In this document: piece by piece, positions 8,701 to 15,884 of the stretch
Layout of the letters: each line of letters opens with the position of its first letter
Position numbering within the stretch: the stretch's first letter is position 1
IMG/VR virus record: IMGVR_UViG_3300017788_000165
Location: 1 to 24,193 of that record
DNA: 24,193 bases
Origin: a virus
Direction: 5' to 3' (one strand)
Translations under genes and position numbers: made by a program
Notes under the pieces: model-generated
Seen by the model: the letters and a program-made list of their open reading frames with translations, nothing else
Databases searched by the model: none
Told to the model about the DNA's origin: nothing

Positions 8701-8748
8701 GCGATCATTCAGTTCAGCTATTTCTTTAAGAATAGACAAGTAGCCCAT
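5725..8748 (-). CDS. Unknown 1007-residue probable virion protein with C-terminal zinc ribbon
   Basis: No family recognised for the whole protein. Seen in order: N-terminal helix with NDRIASLAHRAG (14-25); a basic region; a Pro/Ser/Lys low-complexity tract of SPK/TPK units (about 147-180); a very long, charged, mostly helical and coiled-coil-like middle (about 190-820); a small beta-like domain at about 857-906 (GMSVYTH...AGIVVAVFPAIGMVDVQFP) resembling KOW/SH3-like barrels; QRVASAYMDK (935-944); and a four-cysteine zinc ribbon, C967-x2-C970 and C992-x2-C995. Position between portal and protease genes suggests a head-associated structural or injected protein. The ribosome binding site AAGGG overlaps the stop of the upstream gene. 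A DNA- or RNA-binding role is possible from the ribbon and barrel, but not shown. Confidence 0.7.
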   Translation of the reverse strand: MGYLSILKEIAELNDRIASLAHRAGAKKDQPLSEKAKENLKENTYKDYKTKVEVSFSTAFKKQHPKALKDYQSELSSLKKKKPKNNSDYGSTGQFSAEVKVALQGAFSSASVKVDIEALSIPQELGMRAVINVVVNINAEVDGVEPPPAKSKSSPKSTPKPTTTPKSSPKSTPKSPVEPKERKKRLAKRIKEELPDELKLPDGGVLPINKDTLSNMTSEQAQDIRDTLETRAEERSSEEPTSKQEEQKQSEKITEEVRSSKIKSLEGGADLADALNRTIDKMFEGQTGFLSSEKVRTQKSELKQLTQSVAAMSKEEVEEVAQSYEKQGEQLIQSFTDKEGDYEGLVELQKATAEILKAGPPQNPLSDDPDIEAKLLCEAAASKLKDIDPSQLDAKTLKEYTAYGKNPKNFKAFAEALEKSKWMEDNLDGLQADVDEARKKALAPYRQQIGKYLAAKAMEEGFIREPMYGVKTIGKTDRDDPEVVAHRRQVRINQARRYQQMPPDVRNQAEVETQNRLDSLEQEIKELKNDTSRKAELEMALELRSQYQDTLAGLNTAKLMSGDKPMEGFNEVDPNLLALAKQVNDDNLLEAISVLGSPSGAGRDREQTREALKSALSEMSIDRFTESVGDTYGEMADLLSPAYCPNTPANEAAGVADKTLSQGEKCPEPLDPRLHDLVRRYMTDSFVDTQSILSEDSSMDKEKRNGISDKQRKDFKSLWENNKEEVLKSITMDENDPDYDEEKVASTLELFGLELRIKNYEALQIDGKKIIGHEAIMKYLRKVQEMDKKEREKKVKELAQQFEDFLRQENPVSSAPARVAGLFNKSFIGTRLNTAGDFLMKKRSTTYVDYQSLASDFEVGMSVYTHSGGDPARAGIVVAVFPAIGMVDVQFPHGSTRIPVEDLLIDHTKEIKPLPSSQISVPGGAGTQPVSLGIQRVASAYMDKVALYWWSKDRVYRKSKGEVDSCCPKCKRPLKPSVYKRRNGKSDRLLVCTSCVFVIKTTDIVGG
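8230..8310 (+). repeat. G-rich tandem repeat with seven G-runs
   Basis: Runs of five G occur at 8230-8234, 8242-8246, 8254-8258, 8272-8276, 8284-8288 and 8306-8310, plus one of three at 8265-8267, mostly spaced by 7-13 bases. It encodes the SPK/TPK tract on the minus strand. On the plus strand the pattern is that of a G-quadruplex-capable sequence. Confidence 0.85.
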
Positions 8749-8757
8749 AATGAACCC

Positions 8758-9366
8758 TTACTCAGACAAGTAGCGAGCGACTATCCGATGTACGAGAGAG
8801 GCTTTTTTCAAGTCTTTATCTTGTGTGGTGTCTTTGTCATTGTCGAGGTCTTTATCTTCGACTTGGAGTCTTCTTCTCATGCGGTCTTTTCTTGGCGGTT
8901 TTTTCTTGGGTTCCGTCTTAATGAGAGAGGCGGCATCCCTTTCTTCCTTTTCTACCTGAGATAGAGTAGCCAATCGTACATGGGGACAAGTGTGTGCCAT
9001 CTTGCGAACATCAAAGGACAAGGGGAGAAAGTCTTTCCTCAGCTTCCGTAAGACCTGTGCCAGCATCAAATAAGCCTGATTGGCACTATCCGTATCTTTG
9101 GTGTTTAGCCACAGACCCTGTAGATCACGGATAATCTGAGCCTTCCCATCAAGTAGTTTACTATATTTGAATTCTTTATCGAGTGAGATGGCTTCTTCAA
9201 AGAGGGCTTCGATAGTTAAAAAGTGTTTTGAGATGCAGTCGGGACACCTTTTACGGGCATTATTAAGATGATCTTCTAAAAGGACAAACTGCTTACAAAT
9301 TTCTCTAAGATTAAACAAAGGGTTCATTATGGGTAGTAGTCCCATAGACTTCTCATGCTCGCTCAT
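8758..9366 (-). CDS. Unknown 202-residue protein with CPDC motif and RYLSE C-terminus
   Basis: The N-terminal half is helical and includes REICKQFVLLEDHLNN, then RKRCPDCISKHFLTIEALFEEAISLDKE. The CPDC pair followed by K-H could bind metal or be redox active; I believe similar segments occur in other large-phage proteins of unknown function. The C-terminal 50 residues are a Lys/Arg/Asp-rich linker ending with HRIVARYLSE, one of the recurring short motifs of this region. The gene sits between portal and the 1007-residue protein. The ribosome binding site GAGGGG lies in the loop of a 9-bp stem-loop whose 3' arm contains the ATG, the most stable such element in the window. Confidence 0.7.
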   Translation of the reverse strand: MSEHEKSMGLLPIMNPLFNLREICKQFVLLEDHLNNARKRCPDCISKHFLTIEALFEEAISLDKEFKYSKLLDGKAQIIRDLQGLWLNTKDTDSANQAYLMLAQVLRKLRKDFLPLSFDVRKMAHTCPHVRLATLSQVEKEERDAASLIKTEPKKKPPRKDRMRRRLQVEDKDLDNDKDTTQDKDLKKASLVHRIVARYLSE

Positions 9367-9394
9367 AACCGCACCCCTCTCAATAGGTTATGAG
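9362..9394 (-). promoter_or_regulatory. 9-bp stem-loop showing the ribosome binding site of the 202-residue gene
   Basis: Minus strand CTCATAACC (9394-9386) pairs perfectly with GGTTATGAG (9370-9362). The 15-base loop carries GAGAGGGG. The start codon (9366-9364) is inside the 3' arm. The remaining gap to the portal stop (9395-9416) holds nothing else visible. Confidence 0.65.
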
Positions 9395-9416
9395 ACACGA
9401 TTAGATAAACAGATTA

Positions 9417-11105
9417 TTAGAAGCGACCCCCATCTTCATCGGCGGGAGGGGTGTATTTCAGTCCCAAGTTTCGGGCAATACGCTCAATAGCATCAGAGTT
9501 CTCTGCTATCTTAGAGCCAGCATCTCCATAAATCCCTCTCAGCACCTCATTGAACTGAGAGTCGTTCAAGGTGAACATATCTCTCTCAAGTTTGGCTTTG
9601 GTGGTTTGGGGATCAATATTTAGCAGCTCTAGGATAACATCTATATCAAGAGAACCCTTTTGATATAGATTGAACAGGGCATCGAAGGTGTCCTGATTGT
9701 CTCGTAATCCGAGGCGTGTAAAACTCAAAGAGGGATGGATAACGACTTCTTCACCGCTATCATCTTCTTCAATGAACCCCATACGCTTGCACATGGGTTT
9801 GAGGATATTTTCCTCCACCATCTCTTGGAGAACCTCACGCATGAGCATATAGCGTGTGTTAATCACCTCAAGATTGATTCTGTCGCCAGAGTAGCTAGAC
9901 TCGCCCGACAAGAGAGACTCTGTAACGCCCAAACCTGCGTACATCTGTCTATCCGTCATATCGTATTCCCCCGACAAGTCCAACAAACGAGAATCAGCAC
10001 CCATTTCTTCCCAACTCACCTGAAAGTTAGCGATGATTGAGTAGTCAGGGTCTTGTAGAGCCAAATCCACTTGATCTCTTAGGGCTTCCACATCTGCTGC
10101 ATCCATATCTTCTGCGTAGACCAAACGGATAGGTGTCATATGGCGAGAAGCGATAGATGTTTGTGCTTGTCTCAACTTATCGCGATACACCAAGATACGG
10201 AGACAGCGTTCAAGGATAGAGTGACCTCTTGGCTCATACTGAGACTTCTTTCGAGCCATGAAATAAACAAAGCTGCCCGCATCAGGATCAGTATTTAGAG
10301 GAATGTTCCGACCATCTCGGATAGCTTCCACTACATCTGAGGGCATTGATTCCACTACCCTCATAGCTGAGGGGTCTTGCATGGTAGCTCGCTCCACTAC
10401 AGCTTTTGTCTTGGAGTCGGGAATAAGCTCCACTATCTTTTCCGTGGTGAAAGGAAAAGACTCCATGTGTACCTGTTCGGGAGGAAGAACACGGATACTT
10501 GTCCAACCCCTGTAGTTCTTCTTTAACCAAGCGTAGGCTCTCTCAAGTGAATCGGATAGTTCCTCCCACTTTTCCACCGCTTCCCCTTCAGCGGTTAACA
10601 CATTCAACTTTTTATGTGTCACGCTTTTGGGCATATCGGGATTGTTATCTTCGCAGAAAACAAAGACCTCGCCCAATAGATTGTACTCATGAAGTATCTC
10701 TATGAGCCTGTGCAGTAGACCCACTCTCTTTGCCCACTTCTCACAAAACCTGAGGGATTCGTAAGCCATCTCCCTATTCTTCGCCTTGGGAAGACCTAAA
10801 CGGATTTTGGATAGTGGCAACTCGGTGTGTAAGTCTACAGCCTGTCCGACAAACGGATCGGTTCGATAAAAGAACCTAAAGTAGTTCCTTTGTTCGTCCT
10901 GAGACTGAGGAAGCTCTAAGAAGTCTGTGGATAACTCAGGCGAGTAGAAGTTCCCGCCACCGCCCATCATGGAGCCACCCGTTGTCATAGCTACCTTTAC
11001 GCGGGATTTCATCTCCGTTGGAGACAACTTCCTTGTACTAGCCTTTGACTTGGGTTTTATTTCGGCTACAGGCGTGCCAAGAACACCATCATCATCTTCG
11101 CTCAT
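9417..11105 (-). CDS. Portal protein
   Basis: A 562-residue protein that would form the dodecameric DNA entry ring at one capsid vertex. Supporting pattern: EQRNYFRFFYRTDPFVGQAVDLHTELPLSKIRL (71-103, given here by its key parts RNYFRFF, TDP and LHTELPLS) matches the N-terminal portal core; LGEVFVF follows; then a run 'YAGLGVTESLLSGESSYSG' and NTRYMLMREVLQEMVEENILKP are the usual clip/crown-side helices that end in 'LxP'. The C-terminal helix region (FDALFNLYQKGSLDIDVILELLNID) is also typical. The length is normal for portals. It lies just downstream of TerL, the standard order. Its start overlaps the preceding small gene by 14 bases and has GAAGGAG as ribosome binding site. Confidence 0.9.
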   Translation of the reverse strand: MSEDDDGVLGTPVAEIKPKSKASTRKLSPTEMKSRVKVAMTTGGSMMGGGGNFYSPELSTDFLELPQSQDEQRNYFRFFYRTDPFVGQAVDLHTELPLSKIRLGLPKAKNREMAYESLRFCEKWAKRVGLLHRLIEILHEYNLLGEVFVFCEDNNPDMPKSVTHKKLNVLTAEGEAVEKWEELSDSLERAYAWLKKNYRGWTSIRVLPPEQVHMESFPFTTEKIVELIPDSKTKAVVERATMQDPSAMRVVESMPSDVVEAIRDGRNIPLNTDPDAGSFVYFMARKKSQYEPRGHSILERCLRILVYRDKLRQAQTSIASRHMTPIRLVYAEDMDAADVEALRDQVDLALQDPDYSIIANFQVSWEEMGADSRLLDLSGEYDMTDRQMYAGLGVTESLLSGESSYSGDRINLEVINTRYMLMREVLQEMVEENILKPMCKRMGFIEEDDSGEEVVIHPSLSFTRLGLRDNQDTFDALFNLYQKGSLDIDVILELLNIDPQTTKAKLERDMFTLNDSQFNEVLRGIYGDAGSKIAENSDAIERIARNLGLKYTPPADEDGGRF

Positions 11106-11340
11106 GTTGCTCCTTCTTGTGTTTCATCACAGCCGAAATGACCACCTTAAGCAGCTTATTATGGTCAGGGTTCCCGCCGAAAAACTCTACCCACCGACCG
11201 CCCTTATTCATGTAGATCGTGGATATTTCGTCTAATAGACTATCACTAGGATGCTTTTGCCCATGACTTAACTCAAGTATCCTAGCAATCACCCTGTGAT
11301 CCGCTTGCTTACGACTTTTAGGATAAATAGGTTCACTCAT
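11092..11340 (-). CDS. Unknown 82-residue protein between TerL and portal
   Basis: Begins MSEPIYPKSRKQADHRVI. An in-frame ATG nine bases upstream (11349) would add MDK, but the AAGGAG ribosome binding site ends only one base before that ATG, whereas it is about 10 bases before 11340; the later start is therefore preferred. The protein is basic and mostly helical, with KGGRWVEFFGGNPDHNKLLKVV in the middle. No family recognised. Its 3' end overlaps the portal start by 14 bases. Location between terminase and portal hints at a packaging or head-assembly helper, without direct evidence. Confidence 0.65.
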   Translation of the reverse strand: MSEPIYPKSRKQADHRVIARILELSHGQKHPSDSLLDEISTIYMNKGGRWVEFFGGNPDHNKLLKVVISAVMKHKKEQHERR

Positions 11341-11341
11341 T

Positions 11342-11367
11342 TTATCCATTCTCCTTGGTTAGGATAA
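11342..11367 (-). promoter_or_regulatory. Stem-loop showing the ribosome binding site of the 82-residue gene
   Basis: Minus strand TTATCC (11367-11362) pairs with GGATAA (11347-11342), 6 bp perfect, with a 14-base loop carrying AAGGAG. The chosen ATG (11340) is one base away. The stem is made of the hexamer that is over-represented across the window. Confidence 0.55.
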
Positions 11368-11388
11368 GAGAGTGTGCCTATAGACGGA

Positions 11389-14300
11389 TTATGAGCTGCC
11401 CCCAAAGCGTTTGTTTATTGCGTCTCTTAGGGTTGGTCGAGCAGGTCTTGGTGCAATACGCCGTTCATCACTCCCACCCTTAAAATAAGAACCCTGAGCC
11501 AAGACCTTAGAACCTGCCATCAAAGGATGTCTAGACGATCCGCCTGATAAAGCAAAATGCTTTTGTGTGCCTATATGATTAGACGCTACCCATATCATAC
11601 GCACTAAGGCATCCGACATATCGTCATGTTTACCTGCTACCTGTGGTGCCTCAACGGAAATGATGTTTTTAGAGTGTACCGTAGCCTGTAATTCTAGTAG
11701 TTCCAACAAATAAGGTTCATGCCCATTTATATCAGGGTCAGGCTTATCATAAAGCCTTAGGCGTTTATCCCACATCATATCCTTAAAGTTTTGAAACATT
11801 TGAGAAGTGAGTTGCTTGGTCATGTTCACCGAGACCATTTGCTTCAAGCCTCGCTTCTCTAGAGCCTGTTGAAGGGGTATCCCTACCCATTGGTCAAAGA
11901 TAGCATCTGAAATGTAAAACCTCTTACTCCACCCATGTATCCAATCTGCCACCTCATCAAAGTCCAGCCGTTCTTTATCCTTAAACTTACCCTCCCCTGC
12001 TTTTATTTGATCCACCAAATCTAAGATGATCTTGTCTCCCTCTAAATGACCAATCGCTATTGCACTTGCGTCTCCCACCAAACCCAAGTCTATGCCCATG
12101 TAGTGTGGCTTCCTCGCAGGGGCTGATGTGACAGGTCTTAGCTTAGGATCGACACACTCATACAAGTCTTCCTCTTTCTCCAACCAACCTCGCGTTCTAT
12201 CCGTAAACTCACCTCCATACTCAGTAAAGAATACTGTAGGGTTTTTCAGATAGTGTTTTTCAAACTCGCTAGCGGGAACCGTGGGATTAACTTCCCATGT
12301 TGGTGCCTGTACAGCTAAGATGTTATCCGATGCAGCACCTCCCTGCATACCTATTTGAAAGAGATTGTAGAAAAGACCCTGTTTGCCTAAGGGTGAAGAA
12401 ATAAGGATAACCCGACCTTCCACTTCCCCAATTGGTTTGGTGGGATTTATGGGGTCTTTTGGAGAATAAGCGGATGTTGAAGGAACAACTGCGTTGTAAA
12501 CTTCTTCTGCCCCTGATTGCCCTTTATCCGTAAAGTGTGCCACCTCGTCCAAGATTACACAGATGTTACCTGCACCACGGAGCCCCTTAGCTACGCATGA
12601 TCTAAAAGTCACTTTAAGTGTGGCTTTAGCCGATGGGTCATCTAGGTATCTCCCATACTTATCCACATCCGCAGGTGTTTGGAAACGGGCATAACTTAAA
12701 GTGTTATTTGCCGTATAGGGACCGAAGAAAGAACAATTGCGATAGTGTCCCGATACCTCCTGATACAATAAACCCGCCTGATCCTTATCCGTGGCTACGG
12801 AAATAATCTGTATGTTATTCGAGGCAGGTAGCCCATAGTATTTCTGAGGGTCGCCTTTTTTGATGAGCTTGTATGTTTCATAAGCTGCAATACAAGCTGA
12901 GATGGTCGTATTGTGGTTTGTAAAACCATTTCCGATAAACATCGAACCTTCAGGAACATTTAGATCATATACCTCACATTCACCCTCTGTAACGGATTGA
13001 ACAGGATCAAAAAAGTAATCTAAATCCAAAAGGCTGTTGATCTTGGCTCGCACATAGCTCGGAGTATCCTTTTCCTCTAGTATCCGACCTAGCTCTAATT
13101 GGCTGACCTTTTTATTCCCATTACAAAAAATCTTCCTTAGTGAAAGATGCTGTTTTAGAAAGGGGAGCAAATAAGGAACTGCGTCTATGGGATGCGGTGA
13201 CCGATAAGACAGATTCTCAAATTGTTTATCCATCATGGATTTTTTACGCTGAGTTAGGAATCCTATCTCGTTCTTGAACTTGAGCTTAGAGGCTGTTCCC
13301 TTTACTCTAACAACCCACTCAGTCTCTCTAGATACTGATGTGTTGGTCACTATCCCAAAATTTAAGAGCAATGCTTGTACATCATACGCTAGTTGCTTTG
13401 AGCTAGTGGAAAAGCATACGCTGTTCCCTGTGGCAGAACCATCAGTTTCAAAAAGACCCCTCAGATATGCCGCGACTACGCTCTTTGGAGAACGCATAAT
13501 AGTAAATGGAACCCTCTTATCATAGGGGGTCGCTTTAATACTCCACCCTATTTTATCCATGAAAGAGCGGACCACCTTCCCATAAACATAGACATCACCT
13601 ACATCTGTGCCTCTCTTGTCCACAACATAAGACGCTTTTCCGAAAATAGCTTTCGCCTTATCCAAAAAGATATCTTTAAACTCAGGGTCAGCGGTAGTAA
13701 CTCTTAGGGCTCTCTTGTTTGTCCAATTCCCATCCCCTGAAACTATCCCAAGTAGCTCGCCCCACTCCTCGGTTAAGAAGTCGGGCATCCCCACAAAAGG
13801 GGAACTTTGGTAGGGTCTAAGGTCTACATACTCTTTCGCCCACAAGTTACTGCTTCGGTTAATACAAGCCAAGTCCCCCGCTTTGACATCCCCTAAGTAC
13901 TTCCAAACAACTTCACAATCAGGTGTAAGAACTTTGATCCTGTGGTTATCCGTCCCTTCGATGAAGTATCCGCTTTCTGTCATAACGGCTTTGGTGGGTT
14001 TAACTCCACCTTTGTAAAAGAAGGCTGTTCTCCGAACATCTCCCATCTCTTGTGCCACCCGTACAGATAATGGCTGATACTCCATCCCATTATCCGTAAT
14101 GTCCCCAAGAGAAGATATGGGGACAATACCCATATCTGTGGGGATGAGGGTATCTCCCCTAACGCATTTGCCTGATCTACGCCCAATGGATAAGATCATT
14201 TCTCGTCTTTGTTTGCCGGGGATGACTTCACCGATATTGCATCGTCCCTCTTCAAATAGGATTTTCAGATATTCCTTTTCCGTCACATGGCGAGCATTTT

Positions 14301-14502
14301 GCCTTCTCCAATCCGTGATCGTAAACCTCTCAGTATCATCTAGCTCAAGCCCATAGTGAGCCTTTAGGATAACCTTCTGAACAGGGAACAGGGTCATTTT
14401 CAGACCCCAAGGAGCTTCTACAAACTCAATAATATCTGCATTGTGTTCTGATTGCTTCCCTGCTTTTGCACTTGCCGCTATAGCGACCGAAGATAAACTC
14501 AT
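11389..14502 (-). CDS. Terminase large subunit (TerL) interrupted by an intein
   Basis: The DNA-packaging motor: an N-terminal ATPase that pumps DNA through the portal and a C-terminal nuclease that cuts the concatemer. The 1037-residue precursor gives a 618-residue TerL after removal of residues 113-531. ATPase: Walker A is split, SIGRRSGK (105-112) before and TT (532-533) after the intein; Walker B ICVILDE (647-653). Nuclease (RNase H-like): Asp805 in MGIDLG, Asp866/Asp870 in ISDAIFD, and Asp960/961/964 in KHDDMSDAL. Without splicing the ATPase P-loop is broken, so activity should require splicing. The ATG overlaps the upstream stop by four bases (ATGA). Followed 39 bases later by the next start. 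The assignment rests on motifs and on the portal gene next door. Confidence 0.92.
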   Translation of the reverse strand: MSLSSVAIAASAKAGKQSEHNADIIEFVEAPWGLKMTLFPVQKVILKAHYGLELDDTERFTITDWRRQNARHVTEKEYLKILFEEGRCNIGEVIPGKQRREMILSIGRRSGKCVRGDTLIPTDMGIVPISSLGDITDNGMEYQPLSVRVAQEMGDVRRTAFFYKGGVKPTKAVMTESGYFIEGTDNHRIKVLTPDCEVVWKYLGDVKAGDLACINRSSNLWAKEYVDLRPYQSSPFVGMPDFLTEEWGELLGIVSGDGNWTNKRALRVTTADPEFKDIFLDKAKAIFGKASYVVDKRGTDVGDVYVYGKVVRSFMDKIGWSIKATPYDKRVPFTIMRSPKSVVAAYLRGLFETDGSATGNSVCFSTSSKQLAYDVQALLLNFGIVTNTSVSRETEWVVRVKGTASKLKFKNEIGFLTQRKKSMMDKQFENLSYRSPHPIDAVPYLLPFLKQHLSLRKIFCNGNKKVSQLELGRILEEKDTPSYVRAKINSLLDLDYFFDPVQSVTEGECEVYDLNVPEGSMFIGNGFTNHNTTISACIAAYETYKLIKKGDPQKYYGLPASNNIQIISVATDKDQAGLLYQEVSGHYRNCSFFGPYTANNTLSYARFQTPADVDKYGRYLDDPSAKATLKVTFRSCVAKGLRGAGNICVILDEVAHFTDKGQSGAEEVYNAVVPSTSAYSPKDPINPTKPIGEVEGRVILISSPLGKQGLFYNLFQIGMQGGAASDNILAVQAPTWEVNPTVPASEFEKHYLKNPTVFFTEYGGEFTDRTRGWLEKEEDLYECVDPKLRPVTSAPARKPHYMGIDLGLVGDASAIAIGHLEGDKIILDLVDQIKAGEGKFKDKERLDFDEVADWIHGWSKRFYISDAIFDQWVGIPLQQALEKRGLKQMVSVNMTKQLTSQMFQNFKDMMWDKRLRLYDKPDPDINGHEPYLLELLELQATVHSKNIISVEAPQVAGKHDDMSDALVRMIWVASNHIGTQKHFALSGGSSRHPLMAGSKVLAQGSYFKGGSDERRIAPRPARPTLRDAINKRFGGSS
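12910..14166 (-). mobile_element. Intein with LAGLIDADG homing endonuclease inside the TerL Walker A motif
   Basis: Codes for precursor residues 113-531 (419 residues). Splicing blocks: N-terminal Cys113 in CVRGDTLIPTDMGIVPISSLGD (key part CVRGDTLI); block B GTDNHRIKV with Thr184 and His187; C-terminal block VYDLNVPEGS and NGFTNHN, with penultimate His530, terminal Asn531 and Thr532 as the +1 residue. Endonuclease: two LAGLIDADG-type motifs, LLGIVSGDG (250-258) and YLRGLFETDG (346-355), with acidic residues in both, so homing may still be possible. The insertion lies between the Lys and Thr of the P-loop, the most conserved site of the ATPase. The block F position usually holding His or Phe before the asparagine block reads GSMF, a mild departure. 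Confidence 0.93.
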
Positions 14503-15191
14503 TTATCGTCTTCCATCGCCTTCTTAGCATCCGCTATCCATTCCTGCTCATCAACCAACTTTCCAAATGTTGCGAAGATGCTTTCCGCAAGTTCAGGGCG
14601 ACAACCTGATTCATCACACGCCCTTCTAAAGGTCTCTGCTATGTGTCCAAATAGCTTCCTAAATGCCTTGGACTCTAGGTCGATGGATTTAGAGGATAAA
14701 AGTTCTCTCTTTTTTATCCATGTGTCACCCACAGCCCTTAACGCATTCACCCTTCTCAGAGAAATCTGAGAAGTAGGTTCGCCCTTTCTCTCGGCTTCTT
14801 CTCTCTCAAAAGCAAGACTTGCCGCCTCTTCGGATAATCCCTCAATCACTCTCGTCAATACATCTGAAGATTCAGGATTCTGTCTCACCTGACCATAAAC
14901 GATATCAGTATCCAATTTGGAAAACTTGCGTTGATTGAGATTATTAATTGCCGCCTGAGGCGTATGGTACATCGGTGGCTGAGAAGCTGTCTGAGGAACA
15001 GGGGCAGATGGATTAGAAGCAGGAGAGCCACGACCAGGATTGCTGTACATGACAAATGGCTCACCCGTTTTGGGATTTAGAGATATTGTATCCGTAGGCA
15101 AGACCTCCGCTGGCTTACGCCATATGGTTTTCCCCAACTCATCCTCTACCTTAACCCTAGAGGCACCTACAGGAATTGGGATACTTGACAT
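14499..15191 (-). CDS. Unknown 230-residue protein; possible small terminase by position
   Basis: Lies directly upstream of TerL and overlaps it by four bases, the usual place for the small terminase that selects DNA for packaging. The N-terminal 80 residues are a Pro/Ser-rich linker; the rest (about 85-230) is helical with LTRVIEGLSEEAASLAFE, RRVNALRAVGDTWIKKRE and HIAETFRRACDESG. I see no clear helix-turn-helix, so the small-terminase role is only positional. Two cysteines (in ACDESGCRPE) are close together. Ribosome binding site TAGGAG, 9 bases before the ATG. Confidence 0.6.
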   Translation of the reverse strand: MSSIPIPVGASRVKVEDELGKTIWRKPAEVLPTDTISLNPKTGEPFVMYSNPGRGSPASNPSAPVPQTASQPPMYHTPQAAINNLNQRKFSKLDTDIVYGQVRQNPESSDVLTRVIEGLSEEAASLAFEREEAERKGEPTSQISLRRVNALRAVGDTWIKKRELLSSKSIDLESKAFRKLFGHIAETFRRACDESGCRPELAESIFATFGKLVDEQEWIADAKKAMEDDK

Positions 15192-15206
15192 GGATATGTG
15201 CTCCTA

Positions 15207-15872
15207 TCAGCTAGAAATCATAGGGGAAGTGTTTTTTGGACTGATTACGAGTGCTACAGCACCTGTATTAGTAGCTGTAGCGGGATCGTAAAGAACATTA
15301 CCATCTAAGTCTTGGATAATAAAAGGAGGGTTCCCCGCTAGTAAGTCCCAACTAAAGGATAAAACTTTAACGAAGATGGAATCCGTTGTCCCTAAGGCTG
15401 TGCAGATGACCTCGTTTAAGTTAAGAGGGTCCACAGAGGCTTTTAACCCCATGCCAGACTCATTAAGTACAAGGGCTAGTTCTGAAGCTACATCGTTTAC
15501 ATTTCCCGCACCCTCACCAATCAAGCGAGCTAAATGATTTCCCACTTGGAGGGCAGGAACTCGATCCTGATCAAACATCCCCGCAGCTTGAACTTGTATC
15601 TCGTCATAATCATATTTAGTCGCACCACCTAAATTCACATTCCCGAAGTCCACGGACGAAACCACTATCCTAATTCCCGTTTGATTAGGTGTGGCGATGC
15701 CCAACACGGCATTACCCAAATGTGTGGTGATGACTTGCGTCTCAAATGCCTGTCGGATAGGTATGGGGTTTCCCGCTTCACCTTTAGATGGGTCAGAAGG
15801 TCTAAGGTTATGACCAACCAACATCTTGAAGCGAGGGGATGTAGCCATGCGGTTTACATATGAGGGAAGCAT
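15207..15872 (-). CDS. Unknown 221-residue probable virion protein
   Basis: A Gly/Ala/Val-rich, beta-type protein without long helices or charged coiled coils. Notable segments are TSPRFKMLVGHNLRPSD, RIVVSSVDFGNVNLGGA, and FSWDLLAGNPPFIIQDLDGNVLYDP (key part IIQDLDGNVLYD). It lies 15 bases before the 230-residue gene in the same operon and 12 bases after the 962-residue gene, with a clear AAGGAG ribosome binding site. No enzyme motif or signal peptide. A structural head or neck role is the most likely guess from context; no family recognised. Confidence 0.65.
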   Translation of the reverse strand: MLPSYVNRMATSPRFKMLVGHNLRPSDPSKGEAGNPIPIRQAFETQVITTHLGNAVLGIATPNQTGIRIVVSSVDFGNVNLGGATKYDYDEIQVQAAGMFDQDRVPALQVGNHLARLIGEGAGNVNDVASELALVLNESGMGLKASVDPLNLNEVICTALGTTDSIFVKVLSFSWDLLAGNPPFIIQDLDGNVLYDPATATNTGAVALVISPKNTSPMISS

Positions 15873-15884
15873 ATCTAGGACTCC

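Noticed and set aside
11347-11349. ATG at 11349 as start of the 82-residue gene
   Set aside because: The ribosome binding site would be one base away; the ATG at 11340 has normal spacing.
11389-14502. TerL read as a terminase-endonuclease gene fusion or host-gene insertion
   Set aside because: The inserted part has intein splicing blocks at both ends and the extein motifs join perfectly, so an intein explains it.
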